A DNA stretch of 64,000 nt from Mycobacteriales bacterium (GCA_036497565.1 DASXJE010000147.1:1-64000), one strand, 5' to 3'; positions 17,131-26,691 are shown, numbered from the stretch's first letter. Numbers and translations are program-made. Notes: a model not told the origin generated them from the letters alone.

Positions 17131-18486
17131 GTGCGATCAGCAGACTCACCCTCTCGATCAGCCGAGTACGCCGCCAACGCGGCGACCGACGACTCCCCGG
17201 TCACCGCTCCCCGACGCGACGCGCCATCGCCACGCCGCGCCTCCGCCGCGTCGGCCGCGGCCCGTTCGTCGGTGACCCGCCGGGCGGCCCCCGCCGGGCG
17301 GCCCGCCAAGGCGACCAAGTCGCCGAAACCGGCCGGTGAGGCGTCGAAGACCGGCGCGAAGCCCAACGGCAAGAACGGCGTCGCCAAGAGCGCCGGCAAG
17401 GGCGCCGCACCCGCGGACGCGAAGGGTGGCAAGGCCGAGGGCCTCGCCATCGACGAAGAGGTCGAGATTCCGGTGACCCCGGGGGACGAGGACTCCCCCG
17501 ACTTCACCTGGGACGAGGAGGAGTCCGAGGCGCTGCGCCAGGCGCGCAAGGACGCCGAGCTCACCGCCTCCGCCGACTCCGTCCGCGCCTACCTCAAGCA
17601 GATCGGCAAGGTCGCGCTGCTCAACGCCGAGGAGGAGGTCGACCTCGCCAAACGCATCGAGGCCGGGCTCTACAGCGCCGAGCGGCTTCGCCAGGCCGAG
17701 GACACCGGCGAGAAGCTCGTGGTCTCGATGCGCCGCGACCTGCACTGGATCGTGCGGGACGGCGAGCGCGCGAAGAACCACCTGCTCGAGGCCAACCTGC
17801 GGCTGGTCGTCTCGCTGGCGAAGCGCTACACCGGCCGCGGCATGGCGTTCCTGGACCTCATCCAGGAGGGCAACCTCGGCCTGATCCGTGCGGTCGAGAA
17901 GTTCGACTACACCAAGGGCTACAAGTTCTCGACCTACGCGACGTGGTGGATCCGGCAGGCGATCACCCGCGCGATGGCCGACCAGGCCCGCACCATCCGT
18001 ATCCCGGTGCACATGGTCGAGGTCATCAACAAGCTCGGCCGCATCCAGCGTGAGCTACTCCAGGACCTCGGGCGCGAGCCCACCCCGGAGGAGCTCGCCA
18101 AGGAGATGGACATCAACCCGGAGAAGGTGCTGGAGATCCAGCAGTACGCCCGGGAACCGATCAGCCTCGACCAGACCATCGGCGACGAGGGAGACAGCCA
18201 GCTCGGAGACTTCATCGAGGACTCCGAGGCGGTCGTGGCCGTCGACGCGGTGAGCTTCACCCTCCTGCAGGACCAGCTGCAGTCGGTCCTGCAGACCCTC
18301 TCCGAGCGGGAGGCGGGCGTCGTACGCCTGCGGTTCGGCCTCACCGACGGCCAGCCGCGCACCCTCGACGAGATCGGTCAGGTCTACGGCGTGACCCGGG
18401 AGCGGATCCGCCAGATCGAGTCCAAGACCATGAGCAAGCTGCGCCACCCCTCCCGCTCGCAGGTACTGCGGGACTACCTCGACTGA
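17131..18486 (+). CDS. sigA: Principal sigma factor, group 1 sigma-70
   Basis: Housekeeping sigma factor of RNA polymerase. After a long Ala/Lys/Pro-rich N-terminal tail of about 110 residues comes an acidic stretch, then region 1.2 ([16 protein letters not shown]), region 2 ([31 protein letters not shown]), region 3 ([17 protein letters not shown]) and the region 4 helix-turn-helix ([19 protein letters not shown]). GTG at 17131 is chosen for GGAAGG 6 bases upstream; GTG at 17098 is in frame. It is the longer of the two sigma genes here and lies next to ppgK, as sigA does in M. tuberculosis. A weak hairpin, CCGCTT/AAGCGG near 18618-18637, may end the transcript. Confidence 0.95.
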   Translation: MRSADSPSRSAEYAANAATDDSPVTAPRRDAPSPRRASAASAAARSSVTRRAAPAGRPAKATKSPKPAGEASKTGAKPNGKNGVAKSAGKGAAPADAKGGKAEGLAIDEEVEIPVTPGDEDSPDFTWDEEESEALRQARKDAELTASADSVRAYLKQIGKVALLNAEEEVDLAKRIEAGLYSAERLRQAEDTGEKLVVSMRRDLHWIVRDGERAKNHLLEANLRLVVSLAKRYTGRGMAFLDLIQEGNLGLIRAVEKFDYTKGYKFSTYATWWIRQAITRAMADQARTIRIPVHMVEVINKLGRIQRELLQDLGREPTPEELAKEMDINPEKVLEIQQYAREPISLDQTIGDEGDSQLGDFIEDSEAVVAVDAVSFTLLQDQLQSVLQTLSEREAGVVRLRFGLTDGQPRTLDEIGQVYGVTRERIRQIESKTMSKLRHPSRSQVLRDYLD

Positions 18487-18763
18487 GCCATCCGCAGCGC
18501 GTTCGTCATCGGCACGAAACATGCCTGGTACGCCGAGAGTGAACACTGCATCTCGTGCGGGCGACCGAAGCGATCCGACCGGCGCTTCCGCACGGGCCGG
18601 ATAGCCCATTCGGGTGGCCGCTTCCGCCCAAGCGGGCGCGGCACGCGCCGACCACGGCCCGATGTGATGTTGACTGCAGTGCAGACGGGAACGTCGGCGC
18701 GTGTGCCTCGGTTGTGCAGGGGTACGAAGAGAATGGCTACACGTACACGAAGAAGGGAACGCC

Positions 18764-18949
18764 GTGACTCCGACCGCAACAACGACGCCGGCACCTCCGT
18801 CGGCCGCCGACCGCTGCGACCGGTGTGGCGCAGCGGCCCAGATCCGGGTCGTTCTTCCCGGCGGCGGCGATCTCGTCTTCTGCGGACACCATGCCCGCAC
18901 ATACCAGGAGAAGCTGCGCGAAGTGGCCACCGAAATCGTGGGCGAGTGA
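18764..18949 (+). CDS. DUF7455-type small zinc-ribbon protein
   Basis: 61 aa. A short Thr/Pro/Ala leader is followed by AADRCDRCGAAAQIRVVL and LVFCGHHARTYQEKL: a CxxC pair plus a CxHH group, likely one zinc site. It matches the small protein found after the principal sigma gene in Streptomyces and Mycobacterium (Rv2708c position). The GTG start has AAGGGA 6 bases upstream. Function unknown. In 18487-18763 nothing else coding is seen. Confidence 0.8.
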   Translation: MTPTATTTPAPPSAADRCDRCGAAAQIRVVLPGGGDLVFCGHHARTYQEKLREVATEIVGE

Positions 18950-19036
18950 TCCGCTCGGCCTACAGCGCCCGATCATCACCGCGTCGGCGAGGTCATTGAC
19001 GACCTACGCGCCGGCGACGGTGCATCCTGAATAACC

Positions 19037-20089
19037 GTGGCCGCTCCTCATGACCCGGCGTCTCGCCGGGACTTTCCGCAGGCAGCGCGGCGGGCCGTGG
19101 AGCGGGCCACCGCCGAACAGCACCGTATCCGCGAATCGGTCAAAGACACCGTCGCGGACACGGTCGGCCCAGTCGTCCGGCACCGCCCGATCCGGGTCCT
19201 CCGCCGTACTCTCGCGAAGGCCTGGCGGGACCGGGTGCTCGGTCTCTCCGCCGAGGCGGCGTTCTGGCAGCTGTTGTCCATGCCGCCACTGTTCCTCGCC
19301 CTGCTGGGCAGCCTGGGTTACATCGGAGGGCTGTTCGGGCCGACGACCGTGCACTCGGTCGAGACCCGGCTGATCTCCTCGATCGAGCGGGTCCTCACCC
19401 CCAACGTCGTCCAGCAACTCGTCGTCCCGACCGTGCACGGGGTCCTGCAACACGGACGGGCGGACGTCATCAGCATCGGGTTCGTGCTGGCCCTGTGGGC
19501 CGGGTCCTCGGCCACCGCGACGTTCGTCAACACCATCACCATCGCCTACGGCATGCGGGACATGCGGGGCGCGATACGCAGCCGGCTCATCGCGTTGTGG
19601 ATCTACCTCGTGTCGGTCCTGATCGGGGTGCTCCTGCTCCCGGTCCTCGTCCTCGGCCCGGCCAAGATCGTCGACTTCGCCCCCGGGCGCATCCGGGGCG
19701 ACGTCGCGACGTTCGTCAACGCGCTGTACTGGCCGGTGGTCGTGGTCATCCTGATGATCGGCCTGACCAGCCTCTACCATTTGGCGCTGCCCAAGCGGCT
19801 GCCCTGGCATCGCGGCATCCCGGGCGCGGTGTTCGCCGGCTGCATCTTCCTGCTCGGCAGCTACGGCCTGCGGATCTACATCGACTCCGTCGTCCGCCGC
19901 GCCTACCTCTACGGCGCACTCGCCTCACCGATCGCCGCGCTGCTGTTCCTCTTCCTGCTCGCACTCGCCGTCCTGCTCGGGGCCGAATTCAACGCGGCAA
20001 TCGAGGAGATGTGGCCGTCACGTCCGAGTGGTCATACCCGACGGGCCGCCCGCCGTCGCGCGAAGGCGGCGGCTACTCGTCGTCAATGA
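19037..20089 (+). CDS. YihY/BrkB-family membrane protein
   Basis: 350 aa inner-membrane protein of the YihY/virulence factor BrkB family (Rv2707 counterpart). After a charged N-terminus come the family segment VLGLSAEAAFWQLLSMPPLFLALLG and about six helices (ISIGFVLALWAGSSATATF, LIALWIYLVSVLIGVLLLP, SPIAALLFLFLLALAVLLGA), ending EFNAAIEEMWPS, a typical signature. The tail is strongly basic. Often mis-annotated as ribonuclease BN; there is no nuclease motif. The last 17 bases overlap the convergent DUF3099 gene. Confidence 0.88.
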   Translation: MAAPHDPASRRDFPQAARRAVERATAEQHRIRESVKDTVADTVGPVVRHRPIRVLRRTLAKAWRDRVLGLSAEAAFWQLLSMPPLFLALLGSLGYIGGLFGPTTVHSVETRLISSIERVLTPNVVQQLVVPTVHGVLQHGRADVISIGFVLALWAGSSATATFVNTITIAYGMRDMRGAIRSRLIALWIYLVSVLIGVLLLPVLVLGPAKIVDFAPGRIRGDVATFVNALYWPVVVVILMIGLTSLYHLALPKRLPWHRGIPGAVFAGCIFLLGSYGLRIYIDSVVRRAYLYGALASPIAALLFLFLLALAVLLGAEFNAAIEEMWPSRPSGHTRRAARRRAKAAATRRQ

Positions 20090-20405
20090 CCCGCGCGGGG
20101 TCCGAGCCGGGCTCGAGCCCCCGCTCGGGCGCCAGGCCGACGTAGCGCTGGAACCGCGAGGGCTTGTTGGGGAGCCGGTCATTGGCCAGCACCACCGCCA
20201 CCCACGGCAGGATGATCGCGCCGGCCGCGAAGACGGGCCAGAGCCAGACGATGTGGTAGAACGCCGCCGCGAGCAGCAGGCAGACCACCCGCATGCCCAT
20301 CGTGATCGCGTAGCGCCGACGCCGGTAGTCAAGTTCGGCCTGCGGACTCGGCGGGGCCGCGGTGATCAGGACCGGCGGATTCTTGTGGTGCCTGCGCAAC
20401 CTCAC
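20073..20405 (-). CDS. DUF3099 membrane protein
   Basis: 110 aa with two transmembrane helices (YAITMGMRVVCLLLAAAFY and VFAAGAIILPWVAVVLAN) and a conserved LITAAPPS near the N-terminus, typical of DUF3099. The GTG at 20405 is preferred since GGAGAGG lies 5 bases upstream; an adjacent GTG at 20408 is also possible. Convergent with the YihY gene, overlapping it by 17 bases. Function unknown. Confidence 0.82.
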   Translation of the reverse strand: MRLRRHHKNPPVLITAAPPSPQAELDYRRRRYAITMGMRVVCLLLAAAFYHIVWLWPVFAAGAIILPWVAVVLANDRLPNKPSRFQRYVGLAPERGLEPGSDPARVIDDE

Positions 20406-20477
20406 CACGTCCTCTCCGCCGAATTGCGTCCGGCGTTTCCATCGTCCCACCGGTGCATCCCGACCGCACCCACGGCC

Positions 20478-21065
20478 TCAGCGATCAGCCGCGGCCTTCG
20501 CGGCCGCCTTGCGCTCCTTCTTGTAGGCCCGCACCCGGACCAATGATGCGTCGTCGGTGATGTCGGCGACCGAGCGGTAGACGTCCTTCTCGCCGTAGTC
20601 CCCCGCCGCCTCGCGCCAGCCCTGGGGCGTGACGCCGTACTGCTTGCCGAGCAGCGCGACGGTGATCCGCGCCTTGGCATCACCGAAGCCGGGCAGCGCC
20701 TTCAGCCGGCGGAACAGGGTCGCCCCGTCCGGTACGTCGGACCAGATCCGGTCGGCCTGCCCGCCGTAGTCGTCGACCAGTAGTCGACACATCGCCTGCA
20801 CCCGGCCCGCCATCGAGCCGGGGAATCGGTGCAGCGCCGGTGGGCGGGCGAACACGGCGGCCAACTCCTCGGGATCGGCCCCGGCGATGTCCGCGGCGTC
20901 GAGGTCGTGACCGAGGCGGGCGGAAAGCTCGTACGGCCCGACGAAGGCCTTCTCCATCGGCACCTGCTGGTCGAGGACGAGGCCGATGAGCAGGGCCAGC
21001 GGATCGCGGCCCAGCAGATCGTCGGCCGGGGCCGACTGGGCGAGCACCATCTTTCGCGACGTCAT
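20478..21065 (-). CDS. HhH-GPD-type base excision DNA repair protein
   Basis: 195 aa. The N-terminal half has the DNA-glycosylase-like helical core ([17 protein letters not shown]); the C-terminal half has a helix-hairpin-helix [20 protein letters not shown]. The segment [16 protein letters not shown] is typical of this actinobacterial subfamily. Whether it is an active glycosylase is unclear: a standard catalytic Lys is not evident, although a conserved Asp follows the hairpin. Divergent from dtd across a 9-bp inverted repeat. Confidence 0.8.
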   Translation of the reverse strand: MTSRKMVLAQSAPADDLLGRDPLALLIGLVLDQQVPMEKAFVGPYELSARLGHDLDAADIAGADPEELAAVFARPPALHRFPGSMAGRVQAMCRLLVDDYGGQADRIWSDVPDGATLFRRLKALPGFGDAKARITVALLGKQYGVTPQGWREAAGDYGEKDVYRSVADITDDASLVRVRAYKKERKAAAKAAADR

Positions 21066-21073
21066 GCGGCTAG

Positions 21074-21110
21074 CCTGGCACGCCGACCGGCAGAATGCTC
21101 CCGTGCCAGG
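21074..21110. other. Inverted repeat between HhH-GPD gene and dtd
   Basis: CCTGGCACG (21074-21082) is mirrored exactly by CGTGCCAGG (21102-21110), 28 bases centre to centre, in the 78-base divergent promoter region. This fits an operator serving one or both genes. No regulator is known. Confidence 0.4.
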
Positions 21111-21143
21111 GACCGGATCTGCGACCAGCCTGCCGGACACCCC

Positions 21144-21566
21144 ATGAGAGCCGTGGTGCAGCGGGTCACCTCGGCCGGCGTTTCCGTAGCGGGTGACGTC
21201 ATCGCCGAGATCGGCACCGGCCTCGTCGTCCTCGTCGGCGTCACCCACGACGACAACCCGGAGAAGGCCGCGACGCTCGCCCGCAAGGTGCACGAGTTGC
21301 GGATCCTGCCCGGGGACCGCTCGGTCGCCGACCTCGGTGCCGAGGTGCTGGTGATCAGCCAGTTCACCCTCTACGCCGACACCCGCAAGGGCCGCCGGCC
21401 CTCGTGGTCGGCCGCCGCCCCGGCCGCGGTCGCCGAGCCCCTCGTCGAGGCCGTCGTGGCCGCCCTCCGCAGCCGCGGGGCCAGGGTGGCGACCGGCCGA
21501 TTCGGCGCCCACATGACGCTCAGCCTGGTCAACGACGGGCCGGTGACCGTTCCGGTCGAGGTCTGA
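21144..21566 (+). CDS. dtd: D-aminoacyl-tRNA deacylase
   Basis: 140 aa homodimeric enzyme that hydrolyses D-aminoacyl-tRNA (and Gly-tRNA(Ala)), recycling mischarged tRNA. It shows the N-terminal [15 protein letters not shown], the catalytic [24 protein letters not shown], and the Gly-cisPro-like [10 protein letters not shown] end. Length and motifs are standard. It is followed by a 145-base leader to sigB. Confidence 0.95.
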   Translation: MRAVVQRVTSAGVSVAGDVIAEIGTGLVVLVGVTHDDNPEKAATLARKVHELRILPGDRSVADLGAEVLVISQFTLYADTRKGRRPSWSAAAPAAVAEPLVEAVVAALRSRGARVATGRFGAHMTLSLVNDGPVTVPVEV

Positions 21567-21711
21567 TCACCGGGTCGGACATTCCGTGTGACCAAGCTCA
21601 CAAGGGTCGGCGGAGGCGAGGCTGCCTGCCGCGTGCCCACGCGGGAACATCGCGGGGCCGCCGACGTTGGAGAAGGTGACTGACGAGATCACAGCACGAG
21701 GGGAGGCAGTC

Positions 21712-22776
21712 ATGGCCGAGACCCACACTTCACCGCCGCGCCGCACCGCGGCTGTCGAGCCCAGAATAACTTCACGACGCCACCGCACCCAGCGCGGGAC
21801 ACCACTGACCGGAGCGGGCGTCAACGGGGATACCACGTCGACGGCGGTCGACGACGCGCCGGCGGCCTCCGCCGACCTGGTCCGCGTATACCTCAATGAG
21901 ATCGGCAAGGTCACCCTGCTCACCGCGGAGCAGGAGGTCGACCTGTCCAAGCGGATCGAGGCAGGCCTCTACGCCGCACACCTGCTCGCCGACGACGAGA
22001 CCACGAAGACGCGCGCCAAGCGCCGCGATCTGCAGACCCTCGTCACCGACGGGTCGCGGGCGAAGGATCACCTGCTGGAGGCCAACCTGCGGCTGGTCGT
22101 GTCGCTGGCCAAGCGTTACACCGGCCACGGCATGCCGTTCCTGGACCTCATCCAGGAGGGCAACGTCGGCCTCATCAGGGCGGTCGAGAAGTTCGACTAC
22201 ACCAAGGGCTTCAAGTTCTCGACCTACGCGACCTGGTGGATCCGCCAGGCGATCACCCGGGCGATGGCCGATCAGGGCCGCACGATCCGTCTCCCGGTCC
22301 ACATGGTCGAGCAGGTCAACAAGCTCGCCCGCACCCGCCGGCTGCTGCACCAGCAGCTCGGCCGCGACGCGACCGACGAGGAGCTGGCCGCCGAGCTCGA
22401 CCTCGAACCGAGCCGGATCGCCGAGCTCACGGCGCACGCCCGTGACCTGGTGAGCCTCGACCAGAATGTCGGCGACGACGGCGAGAGCCAGCTCGGCGAC
22501 TTCATCGAGGACACCGACGCGACCATCGCCGAGGACGCCGTGACGTTCCGGCTGATGCGCGAACAGCTCAACGACGTGCTGTCGACCCTCGAAGCGCGGG
22601 AGCAGCAGGTGTTGCGCCTGCGCTACGGGCTGGACGACGGAAAGCCCCGCACCCTCGACGAGATCGGCCGGACCTTCGGTCTGAGCCGGGAGCGGATCCG
22701 CCAGATCGAGCGCGAGACGATGACGAAGCTGCGTCATCCCTCGCGGTCACGTTCGCTCCGCGACTACGTCGAGTAG
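21712..22776 (+). CDS. sigB: Second primary-type sigma factor (SigB-like)
   Basis: 354 aa group 2 sigma-70 factor, very like SigA in regions 2-4 but with a short N-terminal tail. Region 1.2 [18 protein letters not shown], region 2 [18 protein letters not shown] and [13 protein letters not shown], region 4 [19 protein letters not shown]. In Mycobacterium the equivalent, sigB, lies just before ideR and controls stationary-phase and stress genes. ATG at 21712 has GGGGAGG 5 bases upstream; in-frame GTG 21676 and TTG 21667 are alternatives. The last codons and stop are copied in tandem downstream (22753-22817). Confidence 0.92.
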   Translation: MAETHTSPPRRTAAVEPRITSRRHRTQRGTPLTGAGVNGDTTSTAVDDAPAASADLVRVYLNEIGKVTLLTAEQEVDLSKRIEAGLYAAHLLADDETTKTRAKRRDLQTLVTDGSRAKDHLLEANLRLVVSLAKRYTGHGMPFLDLIQEGNVGLIRAVEKFDYTKGFKFSTYATWWIRQAITRAMADQGRTIRLPVHMVEQVNKLARTRRLLHQQLGRDATDEELAAELDLEPSRIAELTAHARDLVSLDQNVGDDGESQLGDFIEDTDATIAEDAVTFRLMREQLNDVLSTLEAREQQVLRLRYGLDDGKPRTLDEIGRTFGLSRERIRQIERETMTKLRHPSRSRSLRDYVE

Positions 22777-22817
22777 GTCGCTCCGCGACTACGTCGAGTA
22801 GGTCGCTGTCGAGTAGG
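22753..22817. repeat. Tandem duplication of the sigB 3' end
   Basis: A 25-base unit covering the last sigB codons (Ser-Leu-Arg-Asp-Tyr-Val-Glu region) and the TAG stop occurs at 22753-22777 and again, identically, at 22778-22802. A third, 15-base copy lacking 10 internal bases follows at 22803-22817. The copies after 22776 are outside the reading frame of the gene, which stops at the first copy. Confidence 0.9.
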
Positions 22818-22828
22818 TCACCTTCGCA

Positions 22829-25507
22829 TTACCGCAAACGGCGCGGGCCGGTATCGGCCCGCGCCGTTGCTTGTCCGATCCGCGCCGTTGCGGCGAGCAC
22901 GCTGAGGCCGGAGCCGGCCACCAGCACCGGATCCAGCGTCAACGAGAGCAGCTCGGGCAGATCCTCGGCCAGCCGGCCGACCCGGGCGACCAGATCCTCG
23001 GCGGCGCCGAGGTCGACCGGCTCCGCCCCGCGGTACCCGGACAGCAGCGGTGCCGCCCGGGGTGCCCGCACCAGGCGGGCCGCGTCGAGGTCGGAGACCG
23101 GCGTCGGCGCATAGGCGCGGTCGCCGAGCAGCTCCGTCGCGACGCCACCCACCCCGAAGGACACCAGTGCCCCGAACGTCGGATCGTCGATGACGCCGAC
23201 CACGATCGCGACGCCGTTCGGCGCCATCGCCTGCACCTCCACCTCGGGTATGTCGCCGGGGATCCCGTGGTAGGCCGCCACGATTGCCTCGTCGTCCCCG
23301 AGATCGAGGCGTACGCCGCCCAGATCCGGGCGGTGCCGCAGCCACGCCGCGGTCGACTTCACGGCGACCGGATAGCCGACCGCACGGGCCGCGGCGACCG
23401 CGCCCTGCGCCGTATCGACGACCTGTGCCGGCCACAGCCTGATGCCGTAGGCAGCGAGCAGCCGGCCCACCTCGCCGCGGGTCAGCTCCCGCCCGGCCGG
23501 GTCGTCGGCCAGCACGGCGGCCACCACGTCCTTCGCCGTTGCGGTGTCCACCTCGGGGAGCTCGGGCACCGCACCGACGGCCCGGTCCCGCCATTCTGCG
23601 TAGCGCACGGCCTTCGCCAGGGCGATGACAGCCCGCTCCGGTGAGGGATAGGACGGGACCGAGCCGCGCACGGGTGCGCCGGTCGGGCCGAGCCGGCGCA
23701 GCTGCTGCGGCACGCCTTCGGCGGCGAGGAACGTCGAGGCGACCGGCTTGCCGCAGTCGTCGGTGACCTCCCGGATGACGTGCGCGAATTCGGCGCCCGA
23801 GGTGATCAACGCGGGGGCGAACACGACCACGATCGCATCGACCCCGTCGTCGGCGACCACGGCCCGCAGCGCGGTGGCGAAGCGCTCCGGGGTCGGGTCC
23901 GGCCCCAGGTCGACCGGGTGACCGGAGGCGACCTGCAGACCGGATCCGAGGGACGCGTCGACCACGAGTGTCCCGAGGGCCGAGGAGTTGCCGACGACGC
24001 CGACCCGCCGGCCCGCAGGCAGCGGCTGGTAGGCCAGCAGCTGCGCGACGTCGAGCAGGTCCGCGACGGTGTCGACCTGGACGACCCCGATCTCGGCGAA
24101 CAATGCGTCCACGCTCGCCTCGGGCACGCTCGGAACCTGCCCGGCAGTCCCGGCCGACGCGCCGGCCTGCCGCCCGCTCCGGACCACCGCCACCGGCTTC
24201 CGGCGGGCGAGCTGGCGGGCCAGCCGGGCGAACTTGCGCGGGTTGCCGAAGCTCTCCAGCCACAGCAGGACGACGTCGGTGGCCGGGTCGCGGGCCCAGT
24301 ACTGGAGCAGGTCGTTGCCGCTCACGTCGGCCCGGTTGCCCGCCGAGACGAACGTGGAGAGACCGAGACCCCGCTCGGTCGCCGCCGCCAAGGTCGCGAT
24401 GCCCAGTGCCCCGGACTGGCAGAAGAAGCCGACGGAGCCCGCGGCAGGTGCAACCGGCGCGAGGCTGGCGTTGAGCCGGACCGCGGGGGCGGAGTTGATG
24501 ACACCGAGGCAGTTGGGTCCCACGACCCGCATTCCGTTGGCCCGCGCGGCGGCGACCAGGGCGCGCTCGGCCTCCCGCCCGGCGGGGTCGCGTTCCCCGA
24601 ACCCGGCCGACACCACCACCAGCGCCCGGACCCGCTTGCGGGCACACTGCCCGACCACATCGGCGACCACCGCGGCCGGAACGGCGACCACCGCGAGGTC
24701 CACGTCGTCGGGGATGTCGAGCACGCTGGCGTAGGCAGGGACCCCGCCGACGTGCCGCGCCTCGGCGTTCACCGGGAACACCGGCCCGGCGAACTCGTAG
24801 CCCAGCAGGTGGGCGAGCACGATGTGCCCGACCTTGCCCGGGTCGGCGCTGGCGCCGATGACCGCGACCGAGCGGGGCGTCAGCAGCCGTTCGATCGACC
24901 GCGCCTCCGACCGCTGCTCCCGCTCGAAGGCGACCGCGACGGAGGTGTCGGTCGGCTCGATCGGGAAGGTCAGCCGGACGACCCCGCTCTCGTACGTGCG
25001 GCTGGCCGAGTAGCCGGCGTCGAGGAAGATCCGGACCATCCGCGGGTTCTCCGCGAGTACGTCGGCGACGAACCGGCGCAGCCGGCGTTCCCGGGCGGCG
25101 GCGGCCAGGTGTTCGAGGAGCACCGATCCCAGGCCCCGGCCCTGGTGGGCGTCCTCGACGACGAACGCGACCTCCGCGTCGGCGGTCTCCTCGATCCGCT
25201 CGTACCGCGCGACCGCGATCAACGCCGTGCCGAGCTCGGCGACCAGGGCGACCCGGTCGGTGTGGTCGACGTGGATGAACCGGTGCAGGTCCTTGTCCGG
25301 GATCCGCGGGTAGGCGCCGAAGTAGCGCAGGTAGCGGGTCCGTTCCGACAGTCGTCCGTGCAGCGCGCGGATCCGCTCGCCGTCGTCCGGCCGGATCGGC
25401 CGCAGGTGCACCGTGCCGCCGTCGGAGGCGACCACGTCGGCCTCCCAGTCCGGGGGGTAGGCCGGACCGGACGGATCCGTGACGACGCCGGCGCCACCCC
25501 CGGACAT
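22829..25507 (-). CDS. GNAT protein acetyltransferase fused to acyl-CoA synthetase (ADP-forming)-like module (type II Pat)
   Basis: About 892 aa, cytosolic. N-terminal GNAT domain (residues about 20-180: VHLRPIRPDDGERIRAL, acetyl-CoA loop VVEDAHQGRGLGSVLLEHL). Then a CoA-binding domain (SVAVIGASADPGKVGHIVLAH, VVGPNCLGVIN), the succinyl-CoA-ligase-like domain (FFCQSGALGIATL), and a C-terminal ATP-grasp-like part (AAYGIRLWPAQVVDTA). Such proteins (Pat/Kat) acetylate lysines of acyl-CoA synthetases; GNAT at the N-terminus is the Streptomyces type. ATG at 25507 lies 2 bases after the acuC stop. The last 12 codons contain a terminator hairpin. Confidence 0.9.
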   Translation of the reverse strand: MSGGGAGVVTDPSGPAYPPDWEADVVASDGGTVHLRPIRPDDGERIRALHGRLSERTRYLRYFGAYPRIPDKDLHRFIHVDHTDRVALVAELGTALIAVARYERIEETADAEVAFVVEDAHQGRGLGSVLLEHLAAAARERRLRRFVADVLAENPRMVRIFLDAGYSASRTYESGVVRLTFPIEPTDTSVAVAFEREQRSEARSIERLLTPRSVAVIGASADPGKVGHIVLAHLLGYEFAGPVFPVNAEARHVGGVPAYASVLDIPDDVDLAVVAVPAAVVADVVGQCARKRVRALVVVSAGFGERDPAGREAERALVAAARANGMRVVGPNCLGVINSAPAVRLNASLAPVAPAAGSVGFFCQSGALGIATLAAATERGLGLSTFVSAGNRADVSGNDLLQYWARDPATDVVLLWLESFGNPRKFARLARQLARRKPVAVVRSGRQAGASAGTAGQVPSVPEASVDALFAEIGVVQVDTVADLLDVAQLLAYQPLPAGRRVGVVGNSSALGTLVVDASLGSGLQVASGHPVDLGPDPTPERFATALRAVVADDGVDAIVVVFAPALITSGAEFAHVIREVTDDCGKPVASTFLAAEGVPQQLRRLGPTGAPVRGSVPSYPSPERAVIALAKAVRYAEWRDRAVGAVPELPEVDTATAKDVVAAVLADDPAGRELTRGEVGRLLAAYGIRLWPAQVVDTAQGAVAAARAVGYPVAVKSTAAWLRHRPDLGGVRLDLGDDEAIVAAYHGIPGDIPEVEVQAMAPNGVAIVVGVIDDPTFGALVSFGVGGVATELLGDRAYAPTPVSDLDAARLVRAPRAAPLLSGYRGAEPVDLGAAEDLVARVGRLAEDLPELLSLTLDPVLVAGSGLSVLAATARIGQATARADTGPRRLR
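22837..22868. terminator. Bidirectional terminator hairpin between sigB and the acetyltransferase gene
   Basis: AACGGCGCGGGCCG (22837-22850) and CGGCCCGCGCCGTT (22855-22868) form a perfect 14-bp stem with a GTAT loop. On the plus strand it lies 60 bases after sigB. On the minus strand it is inside the last codons of the acetyltransferase gene, whose TAA follows 5 bases after the hairpin. Short T-containing stretches flank it. Confidence 0.75.
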
Positions 25508-25509
25508 CG

Positions 25510-26691
25510 TCAGTCCCGCGGATCGTCCGGGTCGAGGCCGTGCAGCGGGAACACCGCCCGGCGGGTGGCGCCGATCGCCCGGTCGACGGCGTCGACCCCG
25601 TCCGGCTGCCAGGGCGTCCAGGACAGGTCCCCGTCGTCGGTCATCCGGGTGGGCGGCTCGGCCCGCAGCCCGCGCCGCCGTACCCCGTCGGCCCAGGCCG
25701 CGGGAATCTCGGTGGCCGGGTCGATCGGGTCGCCGGTGACCTCGGCCAGCAGGTGGGTCCAGGCCCGGGGCACGCAGCGCACCAACCCGTATCCGCCGCC
25801 GCCGAGCGCCACCCACCGGCCGCCGCACAGCTCGTGCGCGAGCCGGTGCAGCTCGGCGTAGGAAGCCCGCTGGCCGTCCACGGTCAGGGCCAGGTTGGCG
25901 AGCGGGTCCTCGCGATGGGTGTCACAACCGGACTGGGTGACCAGCACGTCCGGCGCGAAGGCGCGGAGCAGGCTCGGCACCACCGCGTGGAAGGCCCGCA
26001 ACCACCCCCGGTCGTCAGTACCCGCCGGGAGCGCGACATTGACCGCCGTTCCGGCCGCCTCGCCGCGCCCGACCTCGTCGGGAAAGCCGGTGCCGGGGAA
26101 CAGCGTGAGCGGGCTCTCGTGCAGGCTCACCGTCAGCACCCGGGGGTCGTCGGCGAACGCCTCCTGGACGCCGTCGCCGTGATGGACGTCGACGTCGACG
26201 TAGGCGACCCGGGCCGCACCCCGGCGGAGCAGGCCGGCGATGGCCAGCGACGCGTCGTTGTAGACGCAGAAGCCCGATGCCGCGGCCGGCATCGCGTGGT
26301 GCAGGCCGCCGGCGATGTTGATCGCGTGCTGGACCGCACCGGACCAGACCAGCTCACCGGCGGCGACGCTGCCGCCGGCGATGAGGGCGGCCGAATCGTG
26401 CATGCCGGGGAAGACGGGATTGTCGGGGGTGCCGAGACCGGACCCGACGTAACCGGGGTCCGTGCTCGCCTTGCGCACCGCCTCGACGTACGCCGGGTCG
26501 TGGACCATCGTCAGCGTCTCGTCGGTGGCCGGCTCCGGCGTGATCATCCGCACCGCCGGCCGGTCGAGGACGCCGTAGCCGCGGGCGAGTTCCATGGTCA
26601 GGGCGAGCCGCACCGGGTGCAGCGGGTGGGTCGGCCCCATGTTGTAGGCCAGGTACGCGTCGTCCCAGAACACCGCCACGGAATCGCTCAC
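25510..26691 (-). CDS. acuC: AcuC-like lysine deacetylase
   Basis: 393 aa member of the arginase/deacetylase fold (class I HDAC-like), a Zn-dependent, NAD-independent remover of acetyl groups from protein lysine. Features: YNMGPTHPLHPVRL at the N-terminus, GGLHHAMP, ARVAYVDVDVHHGDGVQEAF (metal-binding Asp/His), TQSGCDTHREDPL and the GGGGYG loop. In Bacillus, AcuA/AcuC control acetyl-CoA synthetase by acetylation. Here it directly precedes the acetyltransferase gene, giving an opposed writer/eraser pair. GTG at 26691 matches the family N-terminus. Confidence 0.93.
   Translation of the reverse strand: MSDSVAVFWDDAYLAYNMGPTHPLHPVRLALTMELARGYGVLDRPAVRMITPEPATDETLTMVHDPAYVEAVRKASTDPGYVGSGLGTPDNPVFPGMHDSAALIAGGSVAAGELVWSGAVQHAINIAGGLHHAMPAAASGFCVYNDASLAIAGLLRRGAARVAYVDVDVHHGDGVQEAFADDPRVLTVSLHESPLTLFPGTGFPDEVGRGEAAGTAVNVALPAGTDDRGWLRAFHAVVPSLLRAFAPDVLVTQSGCDTHREDPLANLALTVDGQRASYAELHRLAHELCGGRWVALGGGGYGLVRCVPRAWTHLLAEVTGDPIDPATEIPAAWADGVRRRGLRAEPPTRMTDDGDLSWTPWQPDGVDAVDRAIGATRRAVFPLHGLDPDDPRD

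Noticed and set aside
23780-25861. 693-codon open frame opposite the acetyltransferase gene
   Set aside because: Shadow frame with no domain and biased composition.
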